From NCBI GenBank assembly GCA_028095005.1, contig CM051461.1, positions 61,609,840 through 61,673,839 of the forward strand: a stretch of DNA of 64,000 nucleotides, given 5' to 3'. The DNA is from Rhynchospora pubera (lineage: Eukaryota > Streptophyta > Magnoliopsida > Poales > Cyperaceae). The position numbers were made by a program, and so were the translations under genes. Within the stretch, counting starts at the first letter, position 1; each line of letters starts with the position of its first letter. The notes under the pieces were generated by a model that saw nothing but the letters and a program-made list of their open reading frames with translations, searched no databases and was not told the DNA's origin. Positions 59,790 through 64,000 of this stretch are shown piece after piece.

Positions 59790-59925
59790 TAAGGAGGAGC
59801 CATGAAACTCAGGATAGATAGCGCTTCCGACCAAACAAATTGTTCCAAACAACTTATTTTTGGTACATTTACATCACAAAGTCTAAGGCGCTATCCCTCC
59901 TGAGCTTTACAGATCCTCCCATACC
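59790..59925 (-). ncRNA. MIR390: MIR390 precursor hairpin
   Basis: The minus strand at 59907-59887 reads AAGCTCAGGAGGGATAGCGC plus a final C, identical to plant miR390. The opposite arm, 59823-59803, reads CGCTATCTATCCTGAGTTTC plus A, the expected miR390* with the usual 2-base 3' overhangs. The arms continue to pair outside the duplex (GAGGATCTGTAAAG against the CATGGCTCCTC side) with a loop of about 60 bases between. miR390 is loaded into AGO7 and directs cleavage of TAS3 RNA. The resulting tasiRNAs restrain ARF2/3/4 in auxin-dependent leaf and root development. A TATA box lies about 125 bases upstream of the hairpin. No protein-coding gene overlaps it. Confidence 0.95.
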
Positions 59926-60032
59926 ACTTTTCTTCTACCCAAATCTTGGAAGAGTACAATATTGTGGCTTATAATAGAGAGAAAAGAGGTGAATGAGAGA
60001 GTTGAGTATGATATGAGACTAAGGTCTATGGG

Positions 60033-60041
60033 TATTTATAG
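60033..60041 (-). promoter_or_regulatory. TATA box of MIR390
   Basis: The minus strand reads CTATAAATA. With the usual spacing, transcription would start near 60005-60010 and run left into the hairpin. A microsatellite lies just upstream (60061-60117). Confidence 0.7.
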
Positions 60042-60059
60042 AAGTGTGGTGGTCATATT

Positions 60060-60060
<1 letters not shown>

Positions 60061-60117
<57 letters not shown>
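60061..60117 (+). repeat. Compound microsatellite (GT)10(GA)18
   Basis: Pure GT repeats followed by pure GA repeats, about 20-80 bases upstream of the MIR390 TATA box. On the MIR390 strand this reads (TC)n(AC)n. Pyrimidine TC runs are frequent in plant core promoters. The ORF across it is a repeat artefact. Confidence 0.95.
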
Positions 60118-60120
<3 letters not shown>

Positions 60121-60179
60121 TGGAGTAAAGAACTGGCGTTGGCTTTTTTAATTACTTTTGTTAATAGGCAGCGAAGGTT

Positions 60180-62290
60180 GGAAAGCTAGAAATTATTTAA
60201 ATTATGAAAATACCCTTGTACGTAATGCCTTGATGGGGGTCAGAGGATTGGTAGAGAGATTAAATTCCACCAATCATTTCCACAGAGATTGTTGACTGAT
60301 ACCGGTTTCTGATCCCATTTTTTTGTTATTCCGTGACATTGGATCTATTGCCTTATGTGCACGTTGAATTCCATACTTGTATTAATTTTAACGAATGGGT
60401 TGAATCCCCGTTCATGATGCCCCCACCAAAATTATCTTGTTAATTTCTAACAAACGTCTTGATTTGCTTTAGTCCACAATCATGAATACGGTTCATAATT
60501 AAACTAATTTTTGAGAGAATGTTCTTCAGTAATAACCTCTCTCTTTTTTAAAAAAAAATAAATTGGGATCGTATTTTCCAATTTATTTTTAAATTAAATG
60601 TCTATAAAACATTAGAGTCAATTAGATTTAGAACTAGCGACCTATTTGTCAATGTGCATTATTGCTTTAATTTTGCCATTAGACCAATGATTGATTCTTA
60701 CTAACCTCTTATGTATACTAGCATATTTATATTATTATTGATTTAGCTTCTGATGTCAATATTATGATATTGTTTCATTTTAGATGTAGTTGATTTTTTG
60801 GTATGCAAAACAAAACTTCCTTTGAAAGTCCCATTTAGACTTTGTTTTATGTATTAGTGGTTCTCTTGCTTGAATTATTTAACGACAAAGTATAGTTTAT
60901 ATTAAAAAAATAAATAGAGTTAATAAGAACCGAATATTTCATATATATTGTTAGAAAAATGAGGCGAAAAATGTGTTTGCTCCGGGCTGAACAGACTAAT
61001 GCATGCTACAAGAAATTAGTCATGTGCGATGCTCTTTATTGTTGTAACAAACATGTAATTGGACGACTCCAAAGTGTTTGTCTCGGGAACAAAGAAAATA
61101 TAGAAAGATAAAAGTGAGAGTTAGAGAAACTCAACGACAATTATACTTGAGAGGGACGATGATAATAATTCAAATAATAATTCAATGTGCATGAAGGCTG
61201 TCAAGTTGTGCATTCGGACGATGATCAGATCATATATAGCTCTTTCTTTTATAAATAGTTACACTTCAATAATGCTATATTTGACAAGTCCACAAGCTTC
61301 ATTTTTCATATTAAACATGTTCCTAAATCAAAGCGTATTTTTGGTGTGATCTGGCTAAATTAAGATCAGGGCGCCTCTAAAAGCATGCTAGTGGGGGCCT
61401 GGCCATATGCTAAAAAAATGATGTCCTTTACATGTATGATTCCTTCAATATTTAAATAATTTGTACCCTTAAATGGTAATCACTCAATTTGTACCCTTAG
61501 TTATTAAATGGTAAACACTCAATTTAAACAAGAAATACACTCCTCTATGCATTTTTTTTTCCATCTTTAAAAAAAAAGGCTCTTCTTATAGCAAATTTCT
61601 GGCTGCACGATGAAAATTAAATGTACTAATTATGTTTCTTCACGTACTCCTGGTAATAATTTGAAGTTAGCTTAATTACTAACTAAAAATCAAAAGTTTA
61701 TATCAAATTTATTCCGTAATAATAATTGTAATAACACCAATATATTTATCAGTCGTCGTAAAATTCGGTAAAAGAAGAACGAGTTGCTGCACCAGCGCCA
61801 ATGAAAGAAATCCCTTGAAAAAACGAAAGTGATGCGTATCCAAAAAGGCATAAATGCATCGGCCACAAAATCATAGTGACCTAAAAAGCTGGTAGGCCGC
61901 TGTCAGTATATTTTTCATGGGGACTGTACTCCATAGACCTCAAGAGTCAAGAGTCAAGAGAGAGTGTGTTTAACTTTTAAGTGCGTGGATTCGTAATTCA
62001 TGCCATGCCAATACAAAAGAGAGAGGCTTATGATGATGAGGCACAGCTGGAGTTTGTCAGAGAAATTTTATGGGGGAGGCGAGGCTATCTGGCTATGGCA
62101 ATCGCTATTGCTAATAGAGAGGAGAGAAATTAAATAAAAAAGAGGAGAAAAAGATGGGACTGATGGCCTGCACATGGTTGCACTTACACAGTAGTCAATG
62201 CATGTAACTCTTGCTTTAGCCTATTCCCATTTATTGCTCTGTCTTCTACGTGCCACGTACCATCACTATTCTACTCCCCTCTAATGAAAC
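60180..62290. other. AT-rich intergenic region without genes
   Basis: No family-like ORF, RNA gene or transposon end was recognised. Confidence 0.45.
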
Positions 62291-62293
62291 CAA

Positions 62294-62469
62294 ATCCTGT
62301 GCCGCGCGGCACCGTGCAGCGCAGAAATCCAGACCGTCCAAATTAAATCCAATGGATAAGGGAGCCCCGTGCATGTAACCTGATTGTAAGGCCCGAAAAA
62401 AATCTAACCGTTGAGATCGGATCGTACGGCTCGGATTGGTGAGCGGCATGATGCCGCGCGGCACAGGAT
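62294..62469. mobile_element. Small inverted-repeat element with GC-rich ends, 176 bp
   Basis: ATCCTGTGCCGCGCGGCA at 62294 is exactly inverted at 62452-62469. The interior has AGACCGTCC and ACCGTTGAGATCGGATC words typical of plant MITEs. The target duplication is unclear. A related end occurs near 22760. Confidence 0.7.
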
Positions 62470-62897
62470 AGGGATTCCCCCTCTAATACATGTTTGTTTT
62501 CGTTGCAAATTATACTAAGTAGCTATGTTTGCGGTTTCAATAACACACAGAGTGTACATAAAGAACGAGGGAGTAAGATTGTGACGGTATATATGGGGCA
62601 CATATTTTAATTAGAAGTTAAATTATCGTCACATTCGTCTAAAATTATAATTAAAGTTTTATTGAAATCAGAAAACTAACACTATAAATATATTTTTTAT
62701 ATGTAATTTACACATTGTACATTAAGTTTGACTGTTTATGCTATAAGCAATTATCAATTTTGGATACACAACTTTTATTTCAAGAATTGTTAAGGAAATT
62801 AAAGTTTCTGCAGTGAACCAATTATATATATTGTATGAAAATTAAGTTTCAAGAATTGTTGGAAAAGTTTCTGCAGTGAACCAATTATATATAGAAC

Positions 62898-63233
62898 AAG
62901 TTTAATATGCACCATAGTGCATAGGACTTTCTATGCACCACGGACTTTTCCAGGGATATTTATGTAAATTGACAAATTTGATTTAACCAATCTAATCTAC
63001 ATATTGAAATCTCATAGCAAACCAAACTTTATAATTTTTGAGATTTTATTACTATTTTTTCGATTTTTTTACATTTTTGGAATGTTATACTAAAATTGCA
63101 AAATTTGGTTTGCTATGAGATTTCAATATGTAGATTAGATTGGTTAAATTAGATTTTTCAATTTATAAAAATATTCTCGAAAAAGTCCACGATGCATAGA
63201 AAGTCCTATGCACTATAGTGCATATTAAACTTT
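62898..63233. mobile_element. Foldback MITE, about 336 bp
   Basis: AAGTTTAATATGCACCATAG at 62898 is inverted at the right end (AAGTTTAATATGCACTATAG on the minus strand). The arms match for about 140 bases each, leaving a small loop near 63065. The transcript would form a long hairpin. No clear target duplication. Confidence 0.8.
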
Positions 63234-63831
63234 CTCATTATATATATATATATATATATATATTGTATGAAAAAATTTCCCTGAAAAAAAATATTAAAAT
63301 TATGAATGGTTGAGATTGATTTGAGCAAAAGCGACCCTCAATACTGGCTGCAAAAATTGGAATCCGTCAAGTAAAAAATATTCTCACAGTTTTTTTTTTT
63401 TTATTCGGTTGATGGTGCATGCATTTCTTCACATAATAATAAGAGTTTATATGGTGCGTTATTGGTTTAAATAAAAACAATTAGGTAATGTTGGAAAGGA
63501 AAAGAAAAATATGTCAGAGATTTGATTTTAAAATATAGTTTCGCAATTAATATCATGTTAATAGATGGTGCATAAATATGAAAATAATAAAATTAAATTA
63601 TATTAACATCTCAACAGTAATAGCTAGCTATTTTATATAGACATTCACATCGAAATAGAACTTAAACAACTTGTATTTTTCAAAAAAAAAAAAACTATTT
63701 CATGTGTCATACGAATATTTTTTTTTTCTGTGCTTTTACAGGCGTTTGTATGATGTGTAGCTCCGTGGATACACAAGGAAAACTTTGTAAATTTCGGCAA
63801 ATGCACAAGCATTACTAATAGACAAGAGGAT

Positions 63832-63981
63832 TGTATTTCAACAGAATGTATTATACATTGATCGTATCTCTCTACTGTACGTCAGTTCAGTATATATAGC
63901 CTAATACAACAGCGCTAATACTATCTCCAGTAGTAACTACCCTGGAGTTCTCCAGTACAGAGTCATATCTATTATCTAATA
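63832..63981 (-). mobile_element. LTR of a copia-like element running out of the window
   Basis: The plus strand has TGTATTTCAACAG at 63832 and the other end at about 63981 (TATTAGATAATAG on the minus strand, with TG changed to TA). A TATATATA box is near 63890-63898. It is followed by a minus-strand purine tract, CAACTTGAGGGGGGGGGG, at 63982-64000. The short LTR and tract fit a Ty1/copia 3' LTR on the minus strand; the body lies beyond 64000. Confidence 0.6.
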
Positions 63982-64000
63982 GCCCCCCCCCCTCAAGTTG

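Noticed and set aside
59962..60189. ORF with VCVCVCV and RERERERE runs
   Set aside because: Translation of a GT/GA microsatellite upstream of MIR390.

Overview
The window is nuclear DNA of a flowering plant, probably a eudicot. It is AT-rich, genes have short exons with GT-AG introns, and there are several plant transposon classes, a conserved plant microRNA gene (MIR390) and typical plant protein families (PPR, legumin-like cupin, plant staphylococcal-nuclease-like enzyme). The species cannot be named from the sequence.

Layout. 1-13032: a very young, gag-only Ty3/gypsy-type LTR element on the minus strand, with LTRs of about 3.8 kb, one 1218-residue Gag/protease-like ORF and no reverse transcriptase or integrase. 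13040-16550: a run of broken gene pieces, all on the minus strand: a plastid signal-peptidase exon, exons of a telomere-repeat-binding protein, and four exons of an HMG-box gene next to a Helitron 3' end. 16938-18333: a Mutator-type element with a perfect 9-bp target duplication. 20679-22424: an intact single-exon PPR gene. 26064-35800: a complete but coding-dead Ty1/copia element with about 99% identical LTRs. 35800-39300: a hAT-type MITE, a LINE tail, a Helitron end and a hairpin. 40095-42689: a four-exon legumin-like cupin gene with a one-base frameshift in exon 1. 42999-48096: several small inverted-repeat elements and a block that looks mitochondrial. 48529-52598: an intact nine-exon, probably membrane-anchored Ca2+-dependent nuclease gene. 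53093-57800: an F-box remnant, an inverted-repeat element that carries an AAA-ATPase exon, and two inverted MITEs. 59790-60041: a MIR390 gene on the minus strand with its TATA box. 62294-64000: two foldback MITEs and the end of another copia element.

The genes that look functional are the PPR gene, the nuclease gene and MIR390. The cupin is intact except for one base. They show no operon-like or pathway relationship. Most of the rest is transposon-built, with repeated capture of host gene fragments. The points most worth checking are the MIR390 locus, the gag-only element (duplicated primer-binding site, triplicated Gag zinc module, in-element minisatellite), the chimeric gene fragments, and the mismatch between young LTRs and dead coding sequence in the copia element.
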